From Erigeron canadensis (Eukaryota; Streptophyta; Magnoliopsida; Asterales; Asteraceae), in the NCBI RefSeq assembly GCF_010389155.1, contig NC_057764.1, positions 620,001-684,000 of the forward strand: a stretch of DNA of 64,000 nucleotides. Direction: 5' to 3'. How positions within the stretch are numbered: position 1 is the stretch's first letter; each line of letters starts with the position of its first letter. Position numbers and translations under genes: made by a program. The notes below the pieces were generated by a model that saw nothing but the letters and a program-made list of their open reading frames with translations, was not told the origin of the DNA and made no database searches. Positions 1-13,571 of this stretch are shown here, one piece after another.

Positions 1-3000
1 ATAGGTAACTTTACGGGCAACCCCATATGCAATTGTTAGCTCTTCAGAAGAGGTGTATGACGTTACTCAAGACGGCCGGGGTAGTCGGTATGTAACCTAA
101 TGTTGTTTAACATACAAACTTAAGACCTGTCGGTTAATCAGTGCAACTTCCAAAACATTTGGACACTTATATATATCATGTATGTATAATTGAACACAAC
201 TGAAAGATATGGGCAATTGGAAACATGATCACATGTATAACATAAATGCATACTGTACATATCAAGACAATGGTAAGGTTGGTGCCAAAAGCTGATAGAT
301 CATTAAAGATTTGATGATGGTTGAGACCACTATCATTGTCGCATTCAACTCCACACATAATGTAAGTGGTCCTTAGCTGCATCATGGTGCAGACAAAGTG
401 GTGATCAGATCTTAGCATGTTCTTGAGTTCGACAAATCAAGAGTTTGTCTTGAACAATGAATCCAGAGAGGCAAGCTTTCCAAAACGTGACTGTCTATTT
501 GGTGTCATGCTCGACTAACCAGCTACTTCAAATTTTAGATCTAGCACAAAGTTTTTTGTTATATTTATTTATCTTTTGTAAAGCAAATAGGAATATTGAT
601 TAAGATTATGTTAGAAAATCTTTGTTTGATACATTCGATTTGGCCATGTTAAAACCACAAAGTAGTTGACCAAAGAACTTTGTCGAGTTCATTGGTCAAG
701 TAACTTATTTTGCATTAGTACGATATAACCAAAGAATAATGTGGGAAGCTCATAGTCTAGGTTCACGTGCATTACAGGTTGGGCTTGGGGCGATTAAACC
801 AAACTGAATATGAGACTTTTGTCGGGAAAATATTCATTTACTCGTATGATATATCTGTTGTGTTATTGTCATTTCAGATTAACGGAAAACAATAAATACG
901 TGAATCTTTTTTGGCAACCCAAAAAAAATCCACTTATTTGGTAAGTTTCAGGTAGCTACACAACTTTAAGGGACACATAAAAATATCGTAATTGACCATA
1001 TGTCATGATTCATAAAAGTTGGTTAATTGATATTCAATTGTCACCCTGATTTTCCTAAACACGTCTCTCAAAAGGCGTAACCCTATCACCCCTATTGACC
1101 TGGGTCGCCTCAATAGATTTGTCTTTAGAAAAGTAAAGATTAATGACAAGAAAGTAAACCTTTCTATATATCCTAAGAAAGGATTGAGATTCTTTAAAGT
1201 TGAAACCAACTTTATTTGTAAAGTTGAGATTCTTGAACTTTATATTAAAATTAAAAGTCAAGATTCAAATATGAGTTTTAAATTTTAACCCTTCATTCTA
1301 ATCCAAAAGTCATGATCAACATTCGGGACAGCCCTAGATATGATTACTATAGAGGGCGTCTTCACTTAACTTCATGTCACGTCCTCATTACACATAGCTC
1401 ACTCACTCGACCCTTTCTTCACTTTTGATACTAATGTGGTTGCACACACATCACTCATTCACACCTACCCCTTATATCACTGGATAGTGAATACACATTA
1501 AAAAGCTACGAGATTTATTAAGATAATATTGTATTTCTAGCTTAAAAAATATATTTTTGTTAATGCAATTTAAGGAGACGTTGATAAAATAAAGGATGAA
1601 GAAAATACAAATAGTTAAGATAAAATTGTCTATTTTAAGACAAATATCTCAAAATGCAATCAACTATAACTATACATTTGGTTACATTTTCGGGGTACTT
1701 CACCCTTTAAAAAAGGTTAGGTGTAGTGTAACTCTTACTTCAAACTACAACTCTACAAGTAGTGGTAATAGTATAGTTAAAGTAACAAAAAGCATTCAAA
1801 AACTAAAATGTAACTATACACCAGTAACTTTGATATTGTGTTTCCAAATATTTTGGGATAGATGGATTGACGTACAGTATAACAATATAATATAATCTGA
1901 TTCATTTTCTAAAGATTTATGGCATAAATCATTTTGTGTTGTACATGAATACAACGGTTTTTCTAGCAAGTACATTACATAGTACATGACTATAGTAACT
2001 GGTATCATTCCGTAAATTGAATATCTATCAAGTCGTTATCAACTTTATCATGATCATCATTGTTAATGTTTTCCATTTATAGGGCCAAAAGCCATAAATG
2101 AACGTAAATAAGAGTACCAACCAACAGAACCAAATAGAGCAGAGACAGAGACGTAGCTGGGTTGCCCAGACCTATCTATGTTATAGTGCCTTCGTGAAAA
2201 GCTAATGCTGCACATAGCAGAGTAGCTGTTCTAAAAAATACACAAGAACAAGACGTGATAGACCCACCACTTTCAAACAACAAAAATAAGAAGCCAGATA
2301 GACTATGCTACTAAAAAAACATATCATGGACTGTTATAATAGCGTAGTGGATCAGTAAGTCTTAACAAGTGAGAATAAGGGAGTAGAAATCAAAGGCATG
2401 CATCTCGTTAATAAGATTTTGGTTTATTCTTACCTTAGCATACTCCCCCAAAGTCGAAAAGATCTTAGAGTGAACACATCAAAACTCCTACCTCTCTCCT
2501 AAACAACCCTTCCCCGTCTATCAAAACAAGTGTTGCACTTCTAAATTTTAATGACCCAGCCACTTTTTATGTACAGGGAGATCAACCAGACATTGCCAAA
2601 AACTATAGACATGGTTTGTTGTTATGAAATCAGTATCACTGTCACTATGGTTTGTTTAGTGTTACATTGCCAGTATTGAACTCGTTACTTCTACGGTACA
2701 GTACATTCATCCACTTCCTCCGATAAGATAAACATAACCTCAAAAGGTACAGATAGAAAGAAGTTTCATATGAACGTGGGGCAGACATTAAAATTTATTA
2801 TAGAAGCAACAGCTTTCACATAAAACCCATAAGTTATATCACGCAATCTCACTCGTTATCCTACATTTTATTCAACTTTTATTCAAACCAAACAGACACC
2901 ATCTCCCACTCAACACATCAAGCCAACCAACTTTAGAGAATAATTATGTCTAAAAAAGCAGCTTTACTACAATTTAAGCGGAAGTAAATGGAAGCTCAGG

Positions 3001-3682
3001 AGGGAATAACATCGCAAGTGGACTGGAGTCTGAAGAACATGTACAAAGTCCGGTGGTTTACCAAATACACATCCCCGGTACCAGTATTAAAGAAGAACAA
3101 CATTTTCACCTGTTAGGTGAGGCGTCCTAACCTTTCTAAACAACAAATTCAGCTAAAAAGTACAAGCCTCAAGCCCTAACTGGAGACTGTGAATGAACAT
3201 ACAAGTATACAACTGGTTCTGGACTTTCGCCCAAAGCCAACAAGCGGAAAAAAAAAGAAGCAAAAACCACATGAACCATAAAACAATTTGGTAATCTTAA
3301 AAAAGGATAATCCAGTTAATCTCGGGTAATATTAATACAATTCTAATAGTTCATGCAAGAGATTAAAAACCATGAAAGCAATGATACGATTACCTACTTG
3401 ATAAAATGACATATGGTAGAAAGGTACCATGACCCCTAAAGTCTAGAACACTTACCCACGCAACCAGATCCCCATATCTCAGTATATCACTGAGTGACAC
3501 ATGCAACAGAATGAAAAAAAAATATGTAAAGAACGCAAATTGTGATTTTATACGCTCCAATTTGACAAGGATCACAGAAAAAGAAGTAACTCAATAACCG
3601 CAGCAAGAGGAAGACGAAGACGACGACGACATGACTGACTTTTGAGACCCATACTGAGCAACTCCTGACCAACGTCTAGTAC
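1..3682. other. Intergenic sequence and likely 3' UTR of the RanBP2 zinc-finger gene
   Basis: I see no convincing coding region here. The short open frames at 1003-1261 and 1596-1895 have no recognisable domain, no splice context and A+T-driven composition. The right part, perhaps from about 3000, probably holds the 3' UTR of the minus-strand zinc-finger gene, because its stop codon lies at 3683-3685. No polyadenylation site was fixed. A frame reading into a serine run followed by CCGY and a stop (about 3590-3690, minus) lies just past that stop codon; see findings. Confidence 0.5.
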
Positions 3683-6424
3683 TCACTGGAACAGTAGATA
3701 AATAAGAATTAATAAAAGCATAAGGATGACTGTGTGCTTAAATAGAGAGCCATTTATTATAAGATTATAACTAAAGCAATAGGTACGTATTGGACTAGCA
3801 GAAACTTTCGTTTTGGGTATGTAAATAACTAGCAGAAACTTCCAATTTACATTCATAGTGTCTACAAGTAGGAAAAAACAGAACATTATCAAGCAATATG
3901 ACAAGTGGATTAAACATATGACAAAACGGACCTGCTCATTTTCTTCCTCTTCTTTAGGAGAAATCTCAGATTCTAATGGTTTCTCTGCACCGCAATTCTG
4001 TCTATTACATTTGGTCCTAAAAGGATAGTTTATGTTGTTACATTGGTCGCACTTCCAGCTCCCTTCGGGCATATCTGTTTTAGAAATAAATACTCGCGCA
4101 TAAATTATAGACTCAAACATCATCTGAACCAAACCAGATAGACATGAACTACTTACTGGAACTCTTTGCTGGCTTTGTAGTCTGCTATTAGAACCATTAC
4201 AAAAATTACAAAAGTTAGTGATGGAAGCGATAGAGCATTGTACAAAACAATGCTTAAATGTGCCAAATCAAAAATAAGACTGGTAAAAAACAGTGGCTCA
4301 AACCTGAGATCCAGGTTTAGGAGTATTGCATTTCCTCATGTTACAAACTGTTCTGAAAGAAAAATTGACATTTCCACATTTCGGGCATTCCCAGTCATTT
4401 TCTCGTGTTCCATCTATATAAGTAAATAAGAGAAGCAAATGAGGGAACAGTAAACAAAACATATCTCGTATTTATAATTTATTTACTTTGAAATATAAAA
4501 AGCAGTCAGATATTAAATACCTTTCTTTTGAGACGTCTCTTCCGGGAAAAATCCAGGCCGCGGACCCTGTTGAGTTTCAAATGTTACATGACCAAAGTCA
4601 ACCAACTTAGCTACAGATGAATTAAACCTTATATCCAAAAGAGAAGGCACCGGTTGACAATCCAAGAAGGGGGATAATTTAACTTTTTCATTCATAGCAA
4701 TGTATTAAATACTACCGAAACGCATACATACCATGGCAGCCTGCCCCAAGGGCAATCGTAAACCAAATTGTTCCATCAGCTGAGGTAAACCATACAACCC
4801 ACCTGCACAAAATGTAAAGCCAGAAACAGTAAGATGTAGATAAAACACTTCATCAATAAAGGACTTGACTGTATTGATGGATGTCAATGCTAATAATCAT
4901 GGAATGAATATGATTTTGTAAGAAAAAAAATTGACCTGTTAATCCTTTAAAATGTGTCGTTACGACCATACATTTCAGAAAATAGATTATTCAAGTACAG
5001 AAGTTTTGCATAAAGTAAACAACTGAAAAAATTTAGATCGTCTACAACACATGGGTTAAATGTTTTTACCCATACAGCTTTTAAACAACCAAAAGTAACC
5101 AGTAATAATACATAATAGGGATGTTGAGATAGAAAGCAGATATTGTATTCTATTACACAGAATATAAACAGAGCATCCCATGATAATTAGAAAATGCGAG
5201 TTTCTACACACCACGACTATGTGAAGATATCAAGATAAAAGAAAATCAGAGATACAACAACTTTAGGCACATACCAGTTCCTATCATGGGACCACCAGAA
5301 TAAGGGAGAGTGTTAGCAAATTGCAGAGGTCGATAGAGGTTCCCTCCAGGCAGGCGGCTGTTGTAGTTGTAGTGATAAGCGGAACCACTCGATAATGGAG
5401 CATCATAAGGAGGCACAGAAGTTCCATTGAACAAATTAGGAGTATAAGGTGGTGCACCCACATACATTGAAGAGGGTGCCCCGGAGCCTGCATAAGGGGA
5501 AGAAGAAGAGTATCCCTGGTGGGTTGGCGTTTGCCTCGGAGCAGATTTCTGCAGTAAGAACGTTTGGTTGGAGAAGTTTAATAAATAATATGACCATATC
5601 GAGAAATCACCATCAGTAACAGAATTCATCATGACTAGATAGTTTAAGACAATCATATTCATCACATGACTGAAACTTAGTGCAATTTACAGCAATTTTA
5701 TACTCAAATGTAAATAATTCAAGCAAAGTTTAAGACTTTAATTCTCCAAATCCCAGTGACAAAAAAAAATAATCACTAGTGGCATCTAAAAGCAGCGTGG
5801 TTTGGATAAAAGGTATGCGAAGGCGATTTAGGTAGAAAATGGAAGCAGCCTCTCTTAACTACGTAGAGGTAAGGTCTGTCTACATCTTAACCTCCCCATA
5901 CATTGTAAAACAAACATATTGTGCAACTTACTGAATTATGATCAGCCGGTCTAGGCTGCGTACAGTTACGCATATTGCAAGTCGTCCTAAACGAAAAATT
6001 AACATTTGCACAGCTGGGACATGTCCAGTCATCTTCCCTACGACCACCTGACATCATAAACGACTCAATAAATGCCACAGCTTTTACTTCTATATACTCT
6101 ACTATATATATACTTATTAAGCAATGTACATACCATCGGTCCGAGCACGTTTCACAGCAGACGAGTTTCTGTTATCGATCTAAGAAGTATTAACAAACAT
6201 TAACCTTATTTTTAAATATAGATTAATAAATAAAGAAACCCTAATTTTCTATACAAGATGAATTATGTATTATAGAATTGATACAGATCAAATGAGTGTA
6301 TAAGAATTGAAATAATGAAAATTAGCAGAAAAAGAAAACCTAGTGATGGAGATATAGAATCAGATGTATAATACAAAAAGTAATATATAATTAAATTGAG
6401 ATGTGATTGAATTACCTGAGACAT
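3683..6424 (-). CDS. RanBP2-type zinc-finger protein with three fingers (At1g67325-like), 9 coding exons
   Basis: Predicted 281-residue, probably nuclear RNA-binding protein; RanBP2-type fingers of this kind bind single-stranded RNA (family knowledge). Exons on the minus strand: 6424-6416, 6179-6134, 6047-5932, 5548-5275, 4802-4732, 4566-4521, 4413-4304, 4184-4157 and 4074-3932. The stop is a TGA at 3685-3683, immediately after the last acceptor. All junctions are GT-AG and phases agree. Finger 1 is W26-T-C28-P-S-C31 with C42/C47. Finger 2 is W195-E-C197-P-K-C200. Finger 3 is W240-K-C242-D-Q-C245 with C256/C261. Residues 58-148 are a low-complexity Gly/Ser/Pro/Tyr linker. The N-terminus MSQ-IDNRNSS and the order of segments match my memory of Arabidopsis At1g67325. 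Exon 8 could start at 4181 instead of 4184 (one residue less). The RNA target is unknown. Confidence 0.9.
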
Positions 6425-8414
6425 GATTGAATGATTTGATTTGATGACGGCGTGAGGACTAGCAGAGGCCAAAAACAGAAAGAAAAAAGTGTTCGATAAA
6501 TTGATTGATAAAGTGATAAAAACCAAGGAAGGGTTTGGGCCGGCTTGGTTTATCTTTTGGAATCTAATTAATAGAAAGCCCGTCACCCACTCTAAACCTG
6601 GACCATTTGTTTTCTACTGTCTATATCTTTCCCATAATCCTATACTCTCTTCAATATTTATTTACTATTTCAAGGGCGCATTTATTTTACGAAGAATCGG
6701 GTAGAATTGGAATCATATTCCACTCCGTTTGCTTGTTTGGTTACTAAAATAAAAAGGAATTCAATTCATATGGTATGTAACATTTTATTCCTTTATATGA
6801 ATATGATTATATGTCTGGGGTGTGATAGATTTTAATTCCATCAAAATTTAAATTTGACAAAGCCCATATTATCCTTACAAATATCATCCTTTTAATCTCT
6901 TTTAACCGCTCCAACTTCCCGTTAACCTTCGGCTAACCGGTAACTAACTTCCGACCAACCTTTCTTTGCTGCCACCACCACCATACATAACCACTGTTGT
7001 CGAAATAAACAGCCATGTGATTCCAACTAAAAAACTTTTACTTTTAGAGACTACAAAGACGAATAATTCAATCCTTATTGCTTGTAGGCTTGAGGACCTT
7101 TTTTAGAAAAAGTTTTTCTACCTTATGGAATAATTCAATCCTTATTACTTCTCTTATACACCGTCAAAAATGATAATGGGTACCATAACCAGTAAAAAAC
7201 AATATCGGGTCTTAGTTTATCAATTACATATTGCATCAATATTTGTTTTTAAAAATAACACATGCTATTAATGACTTTGTAAAATTTATTATTAGGTTGG
7301 AAGTGTTAATAGTTGTGTGAAACAAGTGAACCAACCTATTATGTATCAAAATGGATGAACCAAGATAACTGGTTAATAGCTGAAAGCGAAATTCTTAATA
7401 CTTTTAGCTATTTTCCCTCAAATTCAACACCTTTTTCCCAATCTAATAAAAAGCCAAAATTGAATATCTCAAAATCAAAATCACGCTTAAAGGGTCGAAC
7501 AACCAAAGACAAATAAAAAACTTAATCTTTGAACCTTTAGTTTTCTTCAATGTTTTGATTTTTAAATTTTACCACAGTTTCACGCCTTTACACGCACGTC
7601 TCTCGTTTTGTTGTCAATGTTGATTTGTGTGGGGTTTTGTCTGTTTGCAAAGAAGGGGAAAGTGGGAAAATCATTAGGATGCGAAGCATATTAATTGTAA
7701 TTAGGTATGAGCTATCTTTTTTCAAAATCTGATTTCGTCCCAGTATCAAATTTCAATTGAAACTCTTAAATACTGAAAACATCGGAAACTATTATTGGTA
7801 CTCACACAAGGGACCGGAATCCGTACTATTTTTTGTGATTTTTGAGATTGGTAGCATTTATACCGGAACCAAAACATACCAGTCCAATCCTCATCTTTAA
7901 TCGTAACTAGAAGCTTCATGGAAAATGTTTGCTTTATTATTATTTATTTTTTTGAAAAGAGAAATGTGGGGAGATGTGTATTCAACAAACTTACAAACCA
8001 CTCGTGTGGTTTTTGACATTGTAAACTAAATTTTAGTCTATGTAATTTAACTGGTGCAATGCAAAATCAATGACTTCAAAGCCAATACTTATTAACTTAT
8101 TGTTACGGAGGTACAAATAAAAGGATATTTGTGGGATTTTAAAGAATATGAATAATTATAATTGACTTATTTTAGTGGAATTCAATATTTATGACGGTTT
8201 TCGGTTTTTTAATTTGGTTCGACCAGTGGACCGGTAAAGGAAACCAGTTTGCCACAAAATAGCAAAAACTAAGCAATAACTCAATGTCCATACACCCTCA
8301 AGAAGCTAGATAAACAAGTTATTGGTATGCATAAACTAAATCTCACATAAGATCGTGATTCGTGACTGCTAAGATCAGTGAGTGACACAAGCTCTAGACG
8401 TACATCAAAAACAC
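6425..8414. other. Intergenic region with a MITE-like remnant
   Basis: This stretch lies between the head of the zinc-finger gene and the 3' end of the lipid-transfer gene. It should contain the zinc-finger gene's promoter and 5' UTR just right of 6424. A segment around 6665-6860 (a GTTTGGTTA-type motif followed by GGAATTCAATTC) resembles small DNA-transposon termini, but I could not pair its ends. No supported coding region. Confidence 0.4.
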
Positions 8415-10489
8415 TTACTGAAAATACAAGGAAAATAGTACAAAAACCATAATGGATACTAAGATGATCGTTGGTGATTCATGCTTGAAGCCATATGAGC
8501 CCATTGTAGACGGAGATGACGTGGTTCCTCCTCCTATTGTTGGAGTAACGGTATTTGTAACATTGTTGAAGATCGCAGCATCAGGTGAATTTGGTGGCAA
8601 TTTCAAAAGTTCTGCAATAAAAATATACAATAACTAACAATTTATCGATCTATCAACCACTGCTTAACCTTAAAAATTAGCTGACATGACAAATGTGTTA
8701 CAAAATTACAAATGATGGAATGTAACCTAATTAAGGCATGGTACATGGTAAAGTATTTTTGTCATAAATGTATGTATATGTCAATATTGAATTTCATATA
8801 TGCATCTGGTATTATAGTATAAACAAAATTAAATGAAAAAACGACATTTAAGAAAATCGTCAACATTTCACAGCTCACCATTAAGTCAATTGCGACCCAT
8901 TTATTAACTATATCTAGGTTGGGCACACATTATTATCCTATTACAATCCTACCAAAACATAATAATAGATATATTAACCGACTTGTCCATGTAAAAACAA
9001 AAGCCAACGGTTTTTATCTCTTGCAAGGCTAGAGTTTTTTTTCTATGTTACATATAACATACAAGTAGCATTGTTCTCTATACTGTCGTGATAGGGGTAA
9101 AGTTGTCTACATCAAAACCTCTCATAGTCCCATATAATACTGTCATGGTATATTAAGACTCAAAATCCGTAAAAAATGACATTGAATGTTCACTATATAT
9201 TATCTAGAGCTAAACATGCCAAGCTAAACCTAATGGAAACAATCACATGCACCGAAACAATAATAAAAAATGACATATCAGCGCTAGATCGAAAAAAACA
9301 CATCAACACCACTCTTTACTCAAAATCGTCATTTTTATATCTACAATTTAAGAAAACTACATAAGGCACACAAAACACGACATTGCGTCAATAAGAATCC
9401 TATCCGATTTTGTTTGAAAAGTCAAAATATCTAAAATTTTGGATGTCTGAATTCTGATTCAGATAGTAATTTTTGTAAATTTTAGGTATTTCGGATATCC
9501 GAAAGTATCTAAAAAGACTACTTTTTTATTAGTAAATTTTCATTATTCCTCTTTAATATTTAAATATATCCGAAAAGTTTATTTTCAATAACTGAAATAT
9601 CTGAAAATATCTTTGATATTTCTTTTTTATTACCGTACTGATTAGATCTATAAGCATACACCAAAAAGAAGTTATATGAAAATGACGTATAAATAAGTAC
9701 TTTACTAGCTAAATTAATGATCGACCACTTTATATCCATTTATAAACTTTTGTGATCATACTAGCCAACTATTTTATGAACGTTAATATTATTCGTAGCA
9801 AAGGGAAATTATTAATCCTTTTATAAAGATATAATATTTAATTTTTAATATTATTTCAAATTTAAATATGTAAATTAAAATCGATAATATTTAATTAAAC
9901 ATATCAAAATGAAATATGATCAGCTATTCTAGCCTCTTTTAAATTTGTTTTATTAAACAAATAACTTAATTAATTACTTTGGTGATATATAATTTATGAA
10001 TTCAAATTGATTGATTTTCTTTTGCTGGATTTTAATTTAACCAGTTAATTATAATTTATGATGATTAATACATTTTAATACTCGTAATATATATAAATGT
10101 TGATTGATGATAGATAGTGACGTACTTGGACAATCACTGATGCTTGCATTAGCAATCTTACAAGCAGAAGGCAACTGAAGAAGCCTACTTTCTTGTATAT
10201 TCATTTTCTGCAGGGCAGGATTTGTTCCGTTATGTATCTGTTGTATCAAAAAACACAAACATGCCGGGTTACTTTCTTTCATGTCCGTCACCGACTCACA
10301 ACATTTTTGTTGCGGCTTATCCTCTTTGCCCGACGCAAACGCGACACACGTCATCACCTCCGGCAGCTTCTCGGAGCATTGTTGCGCCAACGTCGACTGT
10401 GCCATACCGCTTGTTCCCATCAAACATACAACAATACTGCTTACCACCGTCACAACTACTAAACGATACTTTGTTGTTGCTATCGCCAT
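8415..10489 (-). CDS. GPI-anchored non-specific lipid-transfer protein (LTPG/AAI domain), 2 exons
   Basis: Predicted 186-residue secreted lipid-binding protein anchored at the outer plasma-membrane face. Exon 1 is 10489-10126 and exon 2 is 8611-8415, split by a ~1.5-kb A+T-rich intron; the codon at the junction is AAA (Lys122). Residues 1-30 form a signal peptide with a Val-rich core. The eight-cysteine motif is complete: C38, C48, C63-C64, C77-x-C79, C110, C120. The exon-2 start, K-LLKLPPNSPDAAIF, is a typical family segment after the last cysteine. It is followed by a Ser/Thr/Pro-rich spacer (about 136-165) and a C-terminal hydrophobic tail (about 168-185), as expected for GPI attachment. 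By family knowledge such proteins export cuticular lipids or act in the wall; which lipid is not readable here. Confidence 0.92.
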
Positions 10490-11105
10490 ATATATTTTTA
10501 TTATTAATTTTGTTAATAATTAATATAATTAACTTAAGGTACGTACGTACGTAGTACTAGTACACTCTTTTAATTAGTATATATATATATATGGTGATGT
10601 ATGGAATGGAATGTGGATTTATATGTAACGTACTGTGTGAACGTATATAAATAGATATCGAGGTCGGGGAATGGGATCGATATTGGTATATGGGAAATTA
10701 AAATGATTTATTTAATTTATCAGGCGGGGTATTAATGAAAGGTGGTTGGGAGTTAAATATGTGTGATGAAAATTATGACAATAGCTGCAAAATTAGAGGT
10801 GTAGTTGTCGACTTGTGTTTAATGATTTTTGTTAGTGTGAAAATACGTACTCCCGAGGAACATGCAACTGTTGACAAATAAAAAAAAAACTAACGGATAT
10901 AAAAAAAACCACCAAATTACGTGCATTGGTTTTCATCCATTCCATTCCAATTTATTTATTTATTTACTTGTTACTTGTTATACGGATTACGGAGTAATAT
11001 ATACAAAGTTGTCGATTTTTTATTTACTAGCCTAGCTGCCTTGGTTATCTAGGTTAATTTGGTAGCATTTGTAGTTATGGTCTTTGTTAAATGAGTTAAG
11101 TATCT
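10490..11105. promoter_or_regulatory. Presumed promoter region of the lipid-transfer gene
   Basis: Upstream flank of the minus-strand LTPG start at 10489. It is A+T-rich, with an (AT)n run at about 10577-10592 and a TATAAATAG-like stretch near 10645 (read on plus). No single TATA box can be chosen. No coding region is seen. Confidence 0.35.
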
Positions 11106-11371
11106 GGAAATGTAAGTAATATTTACATTTTTTCTATTGTGTGAATGTAACTTTTATTTGGTTCATTATATGCAACTAACCCGCTAAATTTGAACGATTA
11201 ATGTAAAAATTTAAGGTTGACCAATCAAAAACTTCTACGTGCTAGCTAATATGGTGTGCCACGTATGCACTTTTACATTAATCGTTAAATTTGGCGGGTT
11301 GATTACATACAATGAAGCAAATGAAAGTTACATTCACACAATAGGAAAAATGTAAAAGTTACTTACATCCC
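11106..11371. mobile_element. MITE with long terminal inverted repeats
   Basis: About 266 bp. The left arm (GGAAATGTAAGTAA, then CTATTGTGTGAATGTAACTT) reappears as the reverse complement in the right arm. The inverted match runs about 100 bp per side, including AACCCGC and GATTAATGTAAAA blocks. There is no coding capacity. Flanking target duplications are not clear, so the superfamily (Mutator- or hAT-like) is open. Confidence 0.7.
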
Positions 11372-12837
11372 AATATACTAAACCCTTGTTAAATTGGTTG
11401 ACTAATGATTTGATATTTGTCGGGTTTTTTTTTTTTAAAGGCTAATTTTATATATGTTAACTCTTACGAGTCACGACCGAGTCATGATTTATAATTATTG
11501 TAGTATGATATTGTGATTATATATAAGATATATTATATTTATCGGTACATTATTTTGTATATAATCTAGGTCTTTTTGATCTTTTTATTGCAAATTTGAA
11601 GATAAATTATAAGTTTGTGACTCAAATTATTGAATATGCAATATTTTGATTAATCTATATTATATTTTGTAGTTTTTAAAAATCTCCTAACTCTTATAAG
11701 TCGAGTCACGAGTCAAAAATAATGTTTTCGAGTCGAGTCAAAAATTATGAATTTACGACTATAACTAGTTTATTGATAAAGCTCCAATACATACACCAAT
11801 ACCTATATACAACACCAAAGAAACAATACTCCAATATTAATATTTTGTTGGTTAGTTTACACTTTACACTACTTGTGTTAAAAACCGTTTAGTTTCGTCA
11901 AACGATCAATTGATTAAAACAATAATATGTATGTAACATCCTAGTGTTTTAAGGTAATAGAAAATTAACCCTTTTCGTAGTTTTGACATTAAATTAATTT
12001 TCTAGTATTTTGTTTTGAGTTAAGGGGTTAATTTAGTTGGAACTTTAGTGGCCAGCGGGTATTTTACCCACAAAATACAAAGTGGGACGTGGCTAGCAGG
12101 GAGAAAAGCCAGCCACTATGTTGATGATTCATGTTTTCCCACTCAAACTCTTTTCTCTTCTAACTACTTTCCCTTCTCAAAATCCTTAAAACCCATGCAA
12201 TTGAAGCTTCAAAACCAAAAGTAAAGAATTGTAATCCTGAAGCAATAACAATAATCATCTCCAATTGATTTAGAAATTGAAGTTTGGGGTTTACTTGGAG
12301 GTGGTGGTGACCGAAATTTTAAGGAAGAAAAAGGGGAAGAATTTCAATTTGAAAACCCTAATTCTTCGTCTCTAATTCTTGAGGTATTGTTTTCATAACC
12401 CTAGTTTTATTTGTTATTGAAATTTAGGGTTCTTAACATTAAAATTTGGGGGTTTTTGTTAATTGAGAATTTCAAGAACCCTAATATTTTGAATTGAGAA
12501 TTTGTTAGTTTGATTTAAAGAGCTATTGATAATGGAAAATCCCTCATAATAAGAAATTCATAGTTAGTGGTGTTTGGCTAGAAATCATGAAATAAAGTTC
12601 TATCATGAAGATTTAGAGTTTGTTGGAAAGTGTTTAGTAGCCAAACACCATAATCTTAGAGTTGTTGGATGCAATTAGATGTTTGAAAGTGGTTGAGTCA
12701 TGGAACTCATAGATGATATGTGATTATTCTTGTATAGGTGTTGAAGAATAAATTGTTGAACTTGTAGCCTTATTGTGTCAAGTAGCCAAGTTTGAGGTGA
12801 GTGTATATGCATATAATCATATTCTTGTTACTAGAGG

Positions 12838-12958
12838 TCATAGGTGGGTAAATTCCTATGACCCATTTGATAGTTGTTTGTTAGAACTAGTAGGTGGATA
12901 AATTCCTACTAGTCAATTTGTTTGGAAGAGCTAGTAGGTGGGTAAATTCCTACTAGCC
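12838..12958 (+). repeat. Three tandem hairpins with a constant loop inside LTR A
   Basis: Units at about 12838-12864, 12888-12914 and 12931-12958 share the loop TGGGTAAATT or TGGATAAATT. Stems differ but remain paired: CATAGG/CCTATG in the first, CTAGTAGG/CCTACTAG in the second and third. Confidence 0.85.
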
Positions 12959-13571
12959 AAATTATCCATGGCCATGTTGAAAATGAATGTATGTTGTTTG
13001 AAATGTATGAAAAGGCTAGTTTGCTAGGCTTATATGGTGCTTGATGCACAAAGTTGAAATGACATGATTATGATTATATGTGTATGCATTCACTAAGCGT
13101 TGCTTATGTTTTAGATGTTTAACTCTTTTATAGGAGTTGGTAGTAGCAAAGGTAAAGAAACAATCGAGTGAAGTTAGAATTGGAAACTCTTGCCATTTGG
13201 AAGGTTGGCATTTTGGATAATTTGGGTAGATGATCCCTTTGGTACCCATTGGCTTATGATACATGTTATTTGGTCAAATTATTTTGGATGAACTTTTGAA
13301 AAGTTGTAGTTGCTTTAGAAACGTTAGTAATGGTAGAATTTGTAACTAACTTGACAATTACCCAAGTAGGGTTATCGACCCGCTTATAGAATTTTGTAGT
13401 CATAAGTCTTGTAAAAAGGAATGATTTCATGTATGGGTGATTTATATGCTTTAAAGGTCATGTTTTGGTATTTGGAGATGTTGAAGTTGAAATGGTGTTT
13501 TAGGTTTAACAAAAAGAGTCAAGTGCAGGGAAAACCTGATTTTTTTGTACAAAAGTCTGTTGTAGGTAGCT

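Noticed and set aside
1003..1261. Two overlapping minus-strand frames
   Set aside because: Different frames of the same A+T-rich stretch; no domain seen.
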